From Zygnema circumcarinatum (taxonomy: Eukaryota; Streptophyta; Zygnematophyceae; Zygnematales; Zygnemataceae): a stretch of 64,000 bases of DNA. This document shows, piece by piece, positions 1 through 12,115 of the stretch. The stretch lies in assembly GCA_037447605.1 (NCBI GenBank), contig CM074805.1, positions 3,775,320 to 3,839,319 on the forward strand, in the 5' to 3' direction. The notes below the pieces were generated by a model that ran no database searches, was not told the origin of the DNA, and saw only the letters and a list, made by a program, of their open reading frames with translations. Made by a program: the position numbers and the translations under genes. The first letter of the stretch is position 1, and each line of letters begins with the position of its first letter.

Positions 1-739
1 GAGCGCCGACCCACCACCTCATTGCTGACACAATCCTTTTGTTTGGCGATGCCTCGGCGGAGTATTCCGCACTGATCTGCTCCGAAACGTCCGACTTGGT
101 AGTCATCAATCGCCAAGGGACGACATTTTCTTCGCAAGTTTTTCCTCCCTTGACGCCGCAGGCGAGGAAGGCCTCGATCTGCCCCTCCTCCATGGACCGC
201 ACCGACAGAATGCTGCCGCCGGCTTGAGTCTCCTCCGCGCCGAAGGAGAGCCCTCCCTCGGAGAGAATCCGCTCCGGAAGGACCAGCGGCAGCGGATTTC
301 TAGAAGCTTCCAGGAAACGCTTCTTGTCGTCTTCCTCTTCCCCCGACTGTGAGCAATCAGTCGAGGCCTCTACCTCCTCCTCATCCTCCTCCTTAACCTC
401 GGCAGCCATGGCTGCTTCCTCCTCAGCAGCGTTCACTGCCGGCTCAGCCTCAACAGTGATGGCTGCTGATGCTGCCTCCTCCGCATCCGACGGCTTGCAG
501 GGGTGACACGTGGCATCCTGCAGGGGCGCCCCGTCAGCGCCGTCCCGGCCCTGCCAGTCCCCGAGGTGGTCGGCGGGCGCCGAGTTGTACCGCACGACGG
601 CGAGGGGGAGCGGCTCCTCCTCCTCTCCCGCGCCGCCACGCCGCGGGAGGGGCCGCCGCGCGACGCGGCTCGACCGGTCCAGCGAGTGCGTGCGCTGCAG
701 CCGCTGCGGGTGCAGAGGCGCGAGCTCGAACAGCACCAT
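1..739 (-). CDS. Partial gene, unrecognised protein with acidic Ala/Glu-rich stretch (runs off left edge)
   Basis: An uninterrupted reading frame runs from the ATG at 739 down to base 1 without a stop, giving at least 246 residues. The N terminus reads MVLFELAPLHPQR and is Arg/Pro-rich. The middle (about residues 85-135) is very rich in Ala and Glu. The last part seen is more globular, with ILSEGGLSFGAEET, QIEAFLACGVKGGK and, at the edge, NKRIVSAMRWWVGA. I do not recognise the family. The start was chosen because the ATG is the first in frame and lies directly downstream (in gene sense) of a (GA)n tract typical of a 5' leader. The reading is open over 739 bases and strong GC-rich codon use favours real coding sequence. 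The 3' end, and any introns there, lie outside the window. Confidence 0.6.
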   Translation of the reverse strand, partial: MVLFELAPLHPQRLQRTHSLDRSSRVARRPLPRRGGAGEEEEPLPLAVVRYNSAPADHLGDWQGRDGADGAPLQDATCHPCKPSDAEEAASAAITVEAEPAVNAAEEEAAMAAEVKEEDEEEVEASTDCSQSGEEEDDKKRFLEASRNPLPLVLPERILSEGGLSFGAEETQAGGSILSVRSMEEGQIEAFLACGVKGGKTCEENVVPWRLMTTKSDVSEQISAEYSAEASPNKRIVSAMRWWVGA

Positions 740-740
740 G

Positions 741-745
741 GCGCC

Positions 746-779
<34 letters not shown>

Positions 780-800
780 CTTCCTCCTCTCTCTCCGCGT
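741..800. repeat. (CT)n/(GA)n microsatellite in the leader of the left-edge gene
   Basis: A CT dinucleotide tract, slightly interrupted, lies just upstream of the ATG at 739 when read on the minus strand as GA repeats. Pyrimidine patches of this kind are common in plant core promoters and 5' leaders. Confidence 0.75.
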
Positions 801-2089
801 GCGTGCTGGAGTGTCCTTCTTGCCGGCTCGCTTTCAGCAGTCAGTTCCCGTCCCAGCGGCGCTGCCTGCCGCGTAACGCGGCTTTAAGGTGCGAGGGGTC
901 AATGGCCGCCTGCTGACCGCGGCCAATGAAGCGCGTGCCACGTGGCACGCGGCGGCTGGCTGCGCGGCGACCTCGTGACGCGGCAGTTATGGCACGGAGC
1001 CGGCCGCGCGCGCACGTTGCGGAGCGGCGTAAATGCACGCGACACGTGGCTGCTGTTGCATGTCAGCCATGGCGGGGCGTACGGACGCCCGCCCGCCGGG
1101 AGTACGGCCATGTGCGGGCAGGTTTCGGGAGGCGGCCGGGTCGCACTAAACGACAAAAACACTCAGATTTTTTTGCATGGGGACCAGATATGGAGAATGT
1201 TCTGGCCGGATTGGCCCTCGATTTTGAGCGCCGATTGACTCATATTTTTTTTTTTTTTTTTTTTTTCTATGGAAACTGGAGATATTTTGATTTTCGGAAG
1301 CCAGAAATGTCGGTGCCGCTGGCCATGTGACCCCCGGGCCCCGTCTCCTTGTCGTATTGGGCCGCTCAGCCGCCCACAACCGCGCATGCGACAAACCGGC
1401 TTTGCACAAAATCTTGTCCTCCGCATGCAGCCGTACGGAGGGTAGGTCCCCAACGGAGGCGGTGATGTTCGTACCGTACGAATATCTCCTCCCTCGCCCT
1501 CGCAGCCGCGGGCGGCGGGGCCGGCCCTCCCCGCGGCCGCGGGGCGTAACCGCCGAGGGGGATACGGCGAATCTCAAAGATTTCGTCCGCTCATAGGATC
1601 TTCGCAGATCCTGCCGTCAGTGCGTATCTGTGGCCACTAAGCGACGGCCCCACGTGTGCCTTCGGATTCCGTACGGGGGTGAATGACGGGCGGGTCCGGC
1701 GGCCGGGCGCCAGCCTCGCGCGGGCCCGGGGGAGCCGCCGGCAGAAGGGCTCGGGCAGGCGGGCAGGCGGGCAGGCCGGGGAGGAGGGCCCCTGCGGGCG
1801 GCGGGCAGCGGAAAACATTTGCGGTCAGACGCGCCTGTGGGGCCCGAGGCCTCGCGGGCATGTGCGCGGGGGCAGGTGCAGTGTACGGTATTCGTACGGT
1901 ACGGCCTGTCGCGGTGGCGACGGCTGTGGGGTTGCACATGCACGCGGCTCTGCTGATTGCAGCCGACCGACCGTACACGACCAGAGTCAAGCATTAAAAT
2001 GTGGTGACAACAGAGAGACTTCTGGCGGTGCATGCATGCATGGGAAATTGGGGACGGAAATCAACAGGAGTGAACAAGAATACACATAG
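801..2089. promoter_or_regulatory. GC-rich intergenic island with G-boxes, CCGTACGG palindromes and a T-tract
   Basis: No convincing gene is seen. The stretch is GC-rich and holds a perfect 14-base palindrome GTGCCACGTGGCAC near 934, another CACGTGG near 1041, a T-run at about 1246-1266, and several GTACGG/CCGTAC motifs (near 1427, 1471, 1670 and 1884-1905), one pair reading TTCGTACGGTACGG. A GGCGGGCAG repeat lies near 1756-1780 and CATGCATGCATG near 2031. Open frames here are Arg/Pro/Gly-rich and overlap in all frames, as expected of GC-rich non-coding DNA. The island probably contains the promoter of the left-edge gene. Confidence 0.5.
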
Positions 2090-2226
2090 CAAACTTTCAT
2101 TGAACTCGCGATGGCGAGGCCATCAAATGTACATGGATAAAGGCAAAATGTGGAACCACGAAGGACTGGTCACAAAGGACCGAAACACAATAAAACAAAG
2201 CTAGGAGCGGAAAACTACGCCTAGGC
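2090..2226 (+). repeat. Dispersed ATGGCGAGGCCAT element, copy A
   Basis: This copy begins with AACTTTCATTGAACTCGCG, contains the short palindrome ATGGCGAGGCCAT, then ATCAAATGTACATGG, an AGG.AAAATGTGGAACCACGA section, and ends with GCTAGGAGCGGAAAACTACGC. The first 65 bases match the copy at 59923 almost exactly. It forms an inverted pair with copy B. It could be a MITE, SINE or other small mobile element; no coding capacity is seen. Confidence 0.7.
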
Positions 2227-2287
2227 ACAACAACGCAGCCCTAGAAGCAGAACAAGAACAAGAACAAGAATCATTTTCCTGTCCATC

Positions 2288-2420
2288 GGCAACCCTATGC
2301 GTAGCTTTCCGCTCGTAGCTTTTTTCTTTTGGCCTTAGGTCCCCTGCGACCAGTTTCTCGTGGTTCCCCATGCTGATTTTTTCCATGTACATTTGATGGC
2401 ATCATCGCCATCGTGAGCTC
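2288..2420 (-). repeat. Dispersed ATGGCGAGGCCAT element, copy B (inverted relative to copy A)
   Basis: Read on the minus strand this repeats the order of copy A: ATGATGCCATCAAATG, TACATGGAAAAAATCAGC, ATGGGGAACCACGAG and GCTACGAGCGGAAAGCTACGC. Copies A and B are separated by about 60 bases containing AAGAAC repeats, so the pair could fold into a long hairpin. Confidence 0.7.
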
Positions 2421-3500
2421 AATGCCGCATCTCCTTTCGGTTGATGTCCTCTGTCTGTCCGCGATGCCGCGATGTGTTCGACGACCGGCCGCACCACGCC
2501 CGAATGTCTCATTGGACTCGCCCACGAGCGAGCCCGACCCCGAGTCGAGGAAGTTGCGGATCCACCGCTTGAAACAGCGGACGCGGACCCTGCGCAGCGC
2601 CGTACGGACCGTACGGGTCGGCCCGGTGAAGAAGGTAAGGTTTCTCTCTCCCGGGCGGCCTTCGGCGGACGGCGCGCGGTCCCGTGCCACGTCGGAGGGA
2701 GGTCAACGAGGCTCCGCACTGTCAATCCGTCGTAAATGGTACAAGTTCCAACCATTGGCTTGCCAGGCAATGGTTGGGGGTCAGAACCATCGGTCGGCGG
2801 GCCTAGCCAACCAATAGAGATCGATAGTTTGGAATCAATGGCAACAGACCAGACCATTCGTTGCTTTTTACATGGCTAGGTTTCCAGTGCACATGCGATG
2901 ACTCGTTAGGGCATCCATGTAATCTATCTACAAGCGTGTCTTCAAACCTGCTTATTTGCTTTTTTTTTTTTCGGTTCCCAATGCTTGGCAACCAGTGCCA
3001 ATGCTTCGAAACATCAGTTGCCAATACGTGACAACAGTTGCCGATGCATCGAACGGTTGGTTGCCAATGCTTGATAGGCATTGGTCGCCAATGCTTGAAC
3101 CATTGGCAACTGAATGACCTTTCTTGAAGATGGCTTGACTGTGAGAAGTCGCCACTGCCACTGTGACCCGTCCATGACGAGTAGATCCAATCACAAATGA
3201 GTGCAGCATGACAAGGTTGAAGCCGGAAGTTAGTCACCTTCCCCACACAAGGACACCAAAGCGCACGGATCAATTGTTCTTTCTGGGCCAATGTTAATGC
3301 CAAAGGACCCCAACAAGGAAAAAATAAAGAATGGCGGGACAAACAATTGTAACACCCTCTGACTCAGTACCTCATGACCCTCTAGAAGGGACGCTTCCAT
3401 ATGCCTGCCAGCGCGTAGTTTACAACGTTCGTCAGTTCTACTGAGGACCACAGGCGGTCAATAATTCGAAAATTAAAATTCACAACAGGCTACTCTCCTC
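2421..3500. other. Intergenic region with TTGGCAAC/CCATTGGC repeat cluster (about 2740-3120)
   Basis: No gene is supported. From about 2740 to 3120 short units such as TTGGCAAC, GTTGCCAAT, CCAATGCTTG and ACCATTGGCAAC recur in both orientations with a T-run at 2960-2972. They resemble, in a more degraded form, the palindromic repeat block at 62.2-62.9 kb. The part beyond 3350 is probably 3' flank of the fimbrin gene. Confidence 0.5.
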
Positions 3501-3891
3501 TGCTTCCCTATAGCCTGAAATTTTGCGAAACAAGGGCATTTTCAGATACTCATCTGGAAATAAGAACAAAATAGAGGCACAACCCTTGTGCCAAAATCCT
3601 TTCTAGTTTACAAGCTGTAGGGCCGCTGCTGTGCTGCACTAGCGCCCTTCAAAAGCATTAATTTCCTGAAGCCTTCCCTTCAGGAATTCAAACATTGATG
3701 AACAAGGCCGGGAGATGGGGCAGGGCGCTCGAGTGGAAAACATGTACAAAATGCTTACTGAACAAATGCTTTGACTAGAATAGAGCCTGAGGAAGCGAGT
3801 CCCCTGTAATCCATACACTCGACAAATAAGAATGACAGAAGTAGGAAGGTACTAATCGAATATCACACTCTGGGATATGGTTTCCAGGGTT

Positions 3892-6800
3892 TCAGGGAGT
3901 TGGCTTAGCTTGCAAACTCGAGTATCCTCTTTCAGAAGCGGCGTGGGTCTCCCGCCAGGTCAGTTTGCTCTTGGGAGTGCTCAGTCCATCCGGAACTTGT
4001 CCAAGAGGAGATGAGGAACTTTTTGGCGTCCCATTAGTTGAAGCTTTCCGCGATTCATGGGCACCATTTCCCTCCATGTCCTGGACTTTTGGATTTTTGC
4101 CGCTGCTTAACGAGAGATAGTAGTGCATGACACTCGCGGTCAGCATCAGCATCATCTTGGGGCGAACCTGGAAGTCACACGCAAGAGGTAGCATTGCCAT
4201 CATTACACAAACAACAAATTCTGGAACAATCATTTGAACAAAACTCCAGCTGAGTCCATGTCGAACAACAGATAATGTCCTCCTCTGTATCAGAACCGCC
4301 ACATGGAGAGAGAAGCGGCCCTTGTAGCGAGGAGTTATGCTGTAGCACAGGTATGCTCGAATTCCTCTCACAGCCTTGCAGCATAGAGGTCTTCTCAAAG
4401 ACTGTGCAGACACTTGAAAATGAAAAAAATGTTTAGACCAAAAACTCTTCAACTTGAGAACGACGAAATAATAGACTGCTGCGTGCGCTAATGGTCACCC
4501 ATAGCTTTTCCACAGTTTCAGTTTTCTTGCGAATTTAAAGTGCGCCTTACATGAGGTTGATGACATACCTCAACGATGTCATCAGCGACGAGGAAGATAG
4601 AGCAGCCGAGCTTGCGGGCCACACTGATGATGTAGTTGGCATTTTTTTTCTTCTCTTTATCTGAATCGAAACGGGGAAACCATTCGGGAAAATCCAAAAG
4701 AGGGTTCAAAAATTTCTCCAACATTTCTCTTAACTCTGATCTACGTAAAAACTGCAGTTCTCCCTCGCTCACCAGTTTCGCCCTTTGTGACTAAAGAAAA
4801 GTCCACCACCCGGCCATCCACAGCTCCCAAAAGATCGAGGAAGAAAACTCCGCTGGCGAGGCTCTTGTCCTGCGAGAGGTTCAGATCTCCTGATTTAGGA
4901 TTTTTTTAGGGCTGACTTTCCACCAGCAAATGCAGGTCCATGCTTGAAATTGATCCTTGTCCTTTTGATGCTCCTTGTCCACAACGTCGTCAACTGAGAA
5001 AGAACTCAAGTTCCTCGCCCTCTCTCTTCTATCTTGCATACACACCTTGAAGCTGGCCATCCGAGACGCCTTGCCAGCCGCTTTTACCCTCTCATTAGCC
5101 CACTGCAGAATGGCAGCATCTGTGACCTCATGGCTCTGCTGGAGACTCTTCAGCAGCTGCAGCATGTGGAAGCGCATCAGCTGCCAGAGGAATCCTGAGC
5201 CCCATATCGCCAATACCCCTCCAAGTGAGCGGCAGACACAAGGAAGGGACAAATGTGGGTGAGTGATAGGACACAGTAAAACCTAAGGTGTGACTTTTAG
5301 ATACAGTTCAAGATGATCCCCATACCAGCTCCACATACGGCAGTAAATACTCGAGAAAACGTTTCCTTGCTAACCTTCGGCTTGGCGAAGGAAAACTTCG
5401 TAGTACGAGCACCAGAAAGTACTAGATCGATCAGTACAATCTGCATCACTACGCTTGACTTATTCTAGTTTCTTTCTGGATATGTACGTTCCACGAGGTT
5501 TACAATCAATTGACAGTAGAAACCTTCAAATATTTTCAAATTCTGAAGGTGAGGTCTTATGTGGCCTGCGCACCGAGTATGAGTGTTTTGTTGCCAGCAG
5601 CGAGATCTTCTCCCGCTATCCCTACCATGGAGAGGCGCATGTCCTTGCCAATCTGCACCGCCTGGATGCATCTCTCCAGCTTCAGGAAGGGCACCTTCAA
5701 TGGCGATTTACTGGGCGTCCGGTCCTGCTGAACACATCCGGGATGCAGCTTCTCCAGAATACTCAACAGAACCATTCTGCAGAGAGCACAACCCTCCCAC
5801 TTTTCTTGCCTCAGAGGAGCTGCCAACACTGAAAGTTTGTTGCGGCTAACATGAACGCTGGCTCACCTGATTCGTGATGTAGTCTGTTAATGTAATCAAG
5901 TTTTGGCTCTCTGACAGATTCCAAAGAAGAAGAGTCCTAAAGAAAGCAGTAGACATACCCATCTCTCACAGCCTGTATGAGGTTTCCGCCATAGTCGTCT
6001 ATGCCCAGACTCATAATCCAGCTGCTCAGCGCCTTCACCTCTGCAGTCTGCTCCTCCTTTTCTCCCAGCAGTCCCGCCCTGCGCAACTTCGCTTCATCCA
6101 GAACGAGCCCATTTCTGCCCGTCCAGGCAACAACACAGTAGGGGGGCGGGTCAGATTTCGTATGTTACTATATGGAATTTGCTTTGTGGATTAGAAAGAA
6201 GGACATTTGATCACTGCTTTGAAAGCAGTACTTCTGATTCTGCTTTTACTACCAATCTCGCACAAAATCGTTACTGATTTCAAACATCATATGCATGAAA
6301 TTTTTCAAGTCTGACACCCCGAGTTCTCAGCAACCACTGTTGAACGGAAACCGAAGAAGTCAGGAGATCTTCCCCGTCACTCTTTGCCCCCGACTTATTC
6401 CTCTAGCCTTTCCTCTTGATTCCTTTCAGTTTTCTCTCTCTTCATTTTACATTCAACCTGCCTTCAACCTGTGGCATTTGAATCTCTCCTTCACCATCCA
6501 CCCTCCCCATTCTGCCATGGAACCTTACCCTTTCCTCCGTCAAGTTCAATTCTCATTATTCCCCCATTAATCTTCTCTCCTCTTTCATCCAGTTTCCCTT
6601 CACCTTCTTTAATCCATCCCCTCCTATGTATTCACTCTTCATTCGTTAACTACTTAATTCCTTCCCTTCCAGTGCCACCAAGGACCCTTCGCGTTTTCAC
6701 TCCCTTTTTTCTCCCCAAAGGCTGTGGCAGCCTACCTGGTCTTGAACACATTCGCTACAAAAGCAACATTGAGGGCAGCGGAGCCCTCCAGAGAATTTCG

Positions 6801-9396
6801 GCCATTAAGGAATTGTCCGCAGCCCAATCTTTCCGCCTGCTGGAAAAGACGTGCCGCCCTCTCCTCCCCCTCCACTTCCAGAGGGGAGAGATCGCACTGC
6901 TCAGGGGCCAGTTGGTGCAGCAGGCGAGTGTAGGCCTCGCCATCCTGCAGGAGCAACTTCAGCAATTTTAGGCACATACTCCCACATCCATGCAAGTTGG
7001 ATTAGCTGCGGTAGAGAGAAGAATCACTATCCGTTTGCTTCAACAAAACACAGTCGAGAAGGACGGGAACGACAAAGTCAAATCACCTTGATGTCTGTTG
7101 TGAAGTTGTTGATCGTCTTCTTGTAGCCAGTCTTCCTTAGCTGGTGGTTAATCCATCGCAGTAGCATTGCTTCTGAGGTTAAGCCGGCAAGTTCTTCAAA
7201 GTTCTGCACCAGGTGCCGTTTCCTTTCAGTGCTCCAAGCTTTTTATGATTAATTGAAAGCCTTTTCTTCAACCTTTCTCCAACACATGCCACCAGAACAG
7301 AAAGGTCTCAAGCAAACTGTGTGGAAACTTCCTACTGGTTCTACCTCTTGCTACTGGCAATCCCCACTTCACTTGCACGAAAGCAATAGAATTTATCAAT
7401 CCGACGCCCAAACTGCATAGTACTCTCACCTCATTGTCGGCCCAAAGCTCAGTTAACTCGGGAGTTGTTCTAACATTTAAAGGACCCAATAACTGGATCT
7501 GTAACAACATTCCCGGGTGAAACAGATGTCAGAGTGTAGTCATCTGCTATGCAAAAGCTGATACTGCATATGTAAAATTCGGCCAGTGGCCTTCAACGCA
7601 CTGCATCTACTTTGAGATCTGAAACCAACCTTTACAATTTGTGCGATCAGACCAAGAACAAGATGAGGCTGCCCAAAACCCACCCGAGACAGGGAAACCA
7701 AAATAAGGACAGGAAGAAAATAATTATTTTTTTCTTAGCCTTCAGCATCTCGCTCTCGTTAAAAAAAGCATCTAAAAGCTAATAAGGCAGAAAATGCACG
7801 AGCCTCCAACTACTGTCTGTCCTCACCTTGCCTTCTGCAAGGTCTTCTGTGCCAATGTTCACAACAGAGCAACCAATCGCCTTGGCTGAACTCAAGCAGA
7901 GAGTGTGGTTCTCCACTCTCTCCCAGGGGTTGAGATTCTCCTTCATATTAATCACGCGCTCATCTATTGTTCCAGGAACTGCCACATTTATGAGTTTACT
8001 GAAACATATCAACAGGGAGCACCGTGCCAATCATGTGTGAGCTTCAGCTGCGGAGAAACACGGAACAACACAAACATACCCTATCTCCCACATTCCACTC
8101 AAAAATAAACTTCAAACTGGGGAAAACGGAAGGTGCTCCTCACCAAAGAATGACTCCTTTCTTCACAAGTTCAATGAGTTGATCGGTGTTTGGATCGATA
8201 GGTAAAGATTTTCCAAAGTGAGGATCACCCGCCAAAAAATGATTGATGTGCTCAACATAAGCGCGTGTTTCAGATTCACTCAAAGTGTGAACTGCTGTGC
8301 TCATATTTGACCGGATGAATGCTCTCTTGGCGGCACTTTTTCGAGGGCTAGCTTTCTTTTTATACCGAGATGACACGTCGTCAAGATCCAATTGAAGCTG
8401 CCACACACAGAACGGTGTGCGGTAAAGGGCCAGCATATAGACTCAGCACAAATGCACAACATAGTAAAAAAAAATTTACCATGAATACAACAGTAACAGT
8501 ATTTCATGATTGGGCTTTGAATTCTGAAGAACTGAAAGGGACCTATACAAGTCTCCCCTCTACATGTCAGATGAATGGAATTTGCCTAAATGGATTTTTT
8601 TGAGATCTTTAATATGAAGAAATCGCACTGGAGTGACCAAAGATTGCAACATGCAATATTGTCGGTGCATTAGCAAGACAACCACACGATACACGACACA
8701 TCCATTTCCACCAGTGTTACGCAAATTTTGTCGCACTTAAAATGCTAATAGCTGACAATTCAAAACTTACTCTGAGAAAGGCCTCAAAGTTAAACTGGCC
8801 TGTCTGCTCCGAGTCGAAGTCATGAAGGAGGTTGCTGACATCATTATCATCCAATGCCTCCTGAAATCCAAGCTTTGCAAAGCTGTCCTTCAAGTGCTCC
8901 GGAGTGAGAGCGTCGACTCCAGGCTGAATAGATTCAAACTGCGAACACCGTAGAAAAAAAATAGGGTTGGATGACGGATGTGATATAGAGATGAAACGAT
9001 CCTTTAACCAAGGAAAAAGCATGGATTCCGAACCCATAAGGTTAAGCCGAAAAGCAGACAACGCTTTATTACGTCATGGATTCTTAACTTCTTAGAAAAA
9101 TAGGAATTCACGTTTTAAACGTCGCATTAGAATGTAGTTGCCTGACTCCAAAAGGTTTGGATTTCTATCAAATAAACATTGGTTCGACTTGCACAATATC
9201 TTCATACTTCCATACAGAATCTAAACAGCAAGTATAAGCTGCTGCATTCTTGAGATTTAAAGAAACGGAAGATTGTGAAGGACAAAGGTACAGGGAACCA
9301 TGGCCTTACAAGAGTGCGGTGACTGCGCAGCTCCGCCTGAGTGAACTGCTTCTCCAGAACGGGGTCCCGCACGCTCACTCCCACATACGTCGACAT
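3892..9396 (-). CDS. FIM: Fimbrin/plastin, actin-bundling protein, 14 exons
   Basis: Fimbrins cross-link actin filaments through four calponin-homology (CH) domains. Exons on the minus strand: 9396-9310, 8938-8771, 8397-8144, 7998-7827, 7668-7630, 7498-7430, 7203-7087, 6944-6736, about 6114-5957, 5776-5574, 5194-5046, 4869-4773, 4660-4569, 4167-3892. Frame is kept across every GT-AG junction, giving about 695 residues, the usual plant length. The N terminus [12 protein letters not shown] and the EF-hand-like segment (residues about 30-85) are plant-like. CH motifs visible include [60 protein letters not shown] and [14 protein letters not shown]. The tail is Ser/Pro/Lys-rich, as in plant fimbrins. 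No break or missing CH block is seen. The start is fixed by the conserved N terminus. One exon boundary near 5957 is certain only to a few bases. Confidence 0.93.
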
Positions 9397-9698
9397 CCCA
9401 CAACGCTGACGCCGTCTGCAGAGGAGAGGAGGGCCGACAGCTGTTCCAGGGAAACTTGCAAAAGGTAGAAATGCAACAACAAGAGCGGACAGGGGGGCGA
9501 TAGAAGAATGGTGGTGGTAGTAGGGAATGGAGTGCAGCTGCGGCGGCTCGGCCTGCGCTACAGGCCCGGCCTGACACGGGAGGGAGCAGGCTGCGCAAGG
9601 GTACCTGCTGGTGCTGGAGCCTGCAACGCTTGGAGAGGGCGGTTGAAACCAGCTGGTAATGCGAACAAAAAAAAACTAATGGACTATCTTCTACAACA

Positions 9699-9769
9699 GC
9701 GCATTTGGTGTAGTGGTAACATATCACCCTCCCACGGTGATGCCGGGGGTTCGATTCCCCCAATGCGCA
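9699..9769 (+). tRNA. tRNA-Gly, anticodon CCC
   Basis: A full cloverleaf is visible. The acceptor arms are GCGCATT (9699-9705) and AATGCGC (9762-9768), with discriminator A at 9769. The A-box region is TGGTGTAGTGGTAA. The anticodon stem TCACC/GGTGA encloses loop CTCCCAC with anticodon CCC at 9731-9733. The T arm is CGGGGGTTCGATTCCCCC. A Pol III stop signal TTTT follows at 9771-9774. No intron is present. The gene lies between fimbrin and the next minus-strand gene. Confidence 0.96.
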
Positions 9770-9774
9770 CTTTT

Positions 9775-10420
9775 CCTCAGATACTGAAGTCACCTTGGCA
9801 GGTTTTGTCTCCAATTGTTACGTATACAATTATGGTTTCAAACTCTGCTTCTGTTCCACACTGAGATTGTATTTTTGTATTTTCTTGTTTGCGGTGGCAC
9901 TTCTTACTAAAGTAGTATGGCCTTTTTCTTTTCGTCATTTGTCCATGTACAATTGATGGCATCGCCATCATGAGTTCAATGCCGATTTCTTTCTTTCCTT
10001 CGTGCATGTGAGACCAATGCCATCTGGTTCCCTTTTTTTATCGCTGATACCTGCACATTCTTCCTTTTTATGACTAAATCTCGATCACTCTCATGTTGAT
10101 GAATGATAAGTCAAACCAGGAACTCGAAAAACATTGTCAAACGAGTCTTGATCGGTCAACATAGCTTAACCTTTTCAAAGTGAACTTTGCAACAAAATAT
10201 GCTGAAAAATGGGACGCTTTCAATTGTAAAAGTGTGATCTACAACTTCGACAGCAGTATAGCAAAACTTGAGCAAAGCTCTTATTCTCCACGTGACAGTC
10301 TCTCTGCTTCACAGTGGTTCCGCTTCACATCCAAGTCCAGATAACTCCAACCGAGGGCTTGCTCCTTATCTACACTTGATCGGTATGGAGTCTCTGTCCA
10401 GTACTCGATGCAAAGTTTTT
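9775..10420. repeat. Dispersed element copy C (core 9920-9983, minus) and unassigned flanks
   Basis: A diverged minus-orientation copy of the ATGGCGAGGCCAT element is recognised by TTTGTCCATGTACA, ATTGATGGCATCGCCAT and GAGTTCAATGCC. The copy starts about 150 bases downstream of the tRNA. The remainder of this stretch shows no gene or repeat that I can support. Confidence 0.55.
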
Positions 10421-10656
10421 TACATCAAAAGTCTCTGAAGGACCAGTGCAAGATATTGCCAACCCACTGAAAACCTGCTGCTCTCCTCTCCTCCCTCAAA
10501 AGCCTTTGCGACATCTTCCTTTCCATCTGCTGAGTTTTCACTGCTGGGTGAAAATAATCTAGATGGGGCATGAAAACCAGTCTTCGATTGCTATATCTCA
10601 CTTTGACTCGCCTCCACAAAGTTTGATTCCTCCTCTGAAACTGCTTTCGCGGCTAT

Positions 10657-12115
10657 TTACAGTTTGGCGGCTCCCCCCTGTAAGAAGAGAAAATGGGTCA
10701 TAGTTGAAAACCCAATATCAGACTCAGTTTGAAGATTGATTCGAAGAAATGGTTCACATCACATGTGACTTAGCACTACAAGCGGTCACTAATGCTTTTC
10801 TCAACCATGAACGCCAGCTCGTACTTGCCTGGCTAAACGAACCAGTGGCTGATGCTGTATTTACTTGTCCAGAGGATACATGATGCCCAGCAACTGTATG
10901 CTTGGGTATTTCAGATGAGCCTTTTTTCCCTGCGTTGCGTCATCCAACAAAGCTACGTGTACTTATCCTCAGGAAACCCACGATTCTTCCAAGACAGATT
11001 GCAGTGTTCCCCCCCTCACTCGACTCTCACAACCCGCAGGATGGAAGCAAGACTCCTTTCTAGGTTTGAAGTTCAACTCACCACCATCGTGCTGTTCGTT
11101 GATGATATGAGACCTCTTCCAGACGAAGCTCCGGGGCTTTCTTGCCAGGGAATTGGGTGAGACAGGAATCCTAGAGAATCAAAATCCAAAACCTTTCAAT
11201 CGCGTGACAAATGAAAGCGATCTTCCCACAGTCATTCATCGACCCAAAGCGAATGATCATAAGCTTACTTCTTTAAGATCCATATTAGCAACATAGAGAA
11301 GGCAACCTTGGAGCATGGCGCCTCGAGGATCTACCTGCTTTCAGATGGAAACGACTTTCTGTATTCGCCTACAGAAGTGACCATAGCCTGTTCAGTAATC
11401 TGGTTAGATTTTCGAGTCTTGTACGAATCAACGGGCCGTGGCACCTTGAAGCAGCTTTCATTCTTGGCAGCCTTATCGAGTAGATGCAACTCATTGATAT
11501 ATCGTCTTTGATTTCTCAGCAAAAGCTTCTCGTCGAATGGGTCTGGGCAGCAAAGGTAGCTTTCTGAATTTCATCACGAAGGGCACGGGAAGAGTCAGTA
11601 TTTCCTGATCAGCACCGACTGCCCTGAAGCCCTTCATACAGCGACATACAAGAGGACCTGTGAATTCCGGTTGCTTCCAAGCCTTCCTACTTTTTTTATT
11701 AAGTGAAAGACATGCACAAAGGATGCAAAAGGCACGGGTAAGTGCTAAATTAAGACAAAAGGTTGCAAAACAATAAATCTTATTGCGACAAGCTTCGATA
11801 AATACCTGCGGTAGAAAAGGGAAATCTCCGTTTTCTCGTCCAAACCATCCTTGCCAGAGTCCTTCAGTTTCGATTTGAAGCTTTTATGTTGTTGAGTTCT
11901 CAAGTTCGAATGGTCTTACACATTAGTAACTGCACTTACTTGAAAACGGAATAGAGTTTGAAGAAGGAAGAAGTGAAAGGGCATGAGGTTAGAATTACGA
12001 TCAACTATCCTCAATGTAGGGTTGCGTATGACGTTTCATGTAGTGAAACGACATGAGCGTGCTTAACTTGACCTAAGATTGCAAAACTTACGAGAACCGA
12101 AGTATTTTGTTTCAT
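10657..12115 (-). CDS. Unrecognised spliced gene (3' exons well supported, 5' exons tentative)
   Basis: Exons read on the minus strand: 11563-11335, 11170-11082, 10929-10865, 10677-10657 (stop TAA). All have good splice signals and compatible phases. They give PFDEKLLLRNQRRYINELHL, DKAAKNESCFKVPRPVDSYK, further on ARKPRSFVWKRSHIINEQHD, and end SSGQGGAAKL. A likely upstream exon ends at 11806 with DSGKDGLDEKTEISLFYR. A possible first exon, 12115-12092 (MKQNTSVL, donor GTAAGT), is weaker. The intron upstream of 11563 contains TACTGAC, a good branch-point match. The protein is basic and polar with no domain I know. Frame-coherent exons argue against chance, but the 5' half, the total length and the function are unresolved. 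Confidence 0.5.

Noticed and set aside
10425-10619. 64-codon minus-strand frame (RRVKVRYSNRRLVF...)
   Set aside because: Lies in the 3' UTR after the TAA at 10657 of the spliced gene model and has no support of its own.
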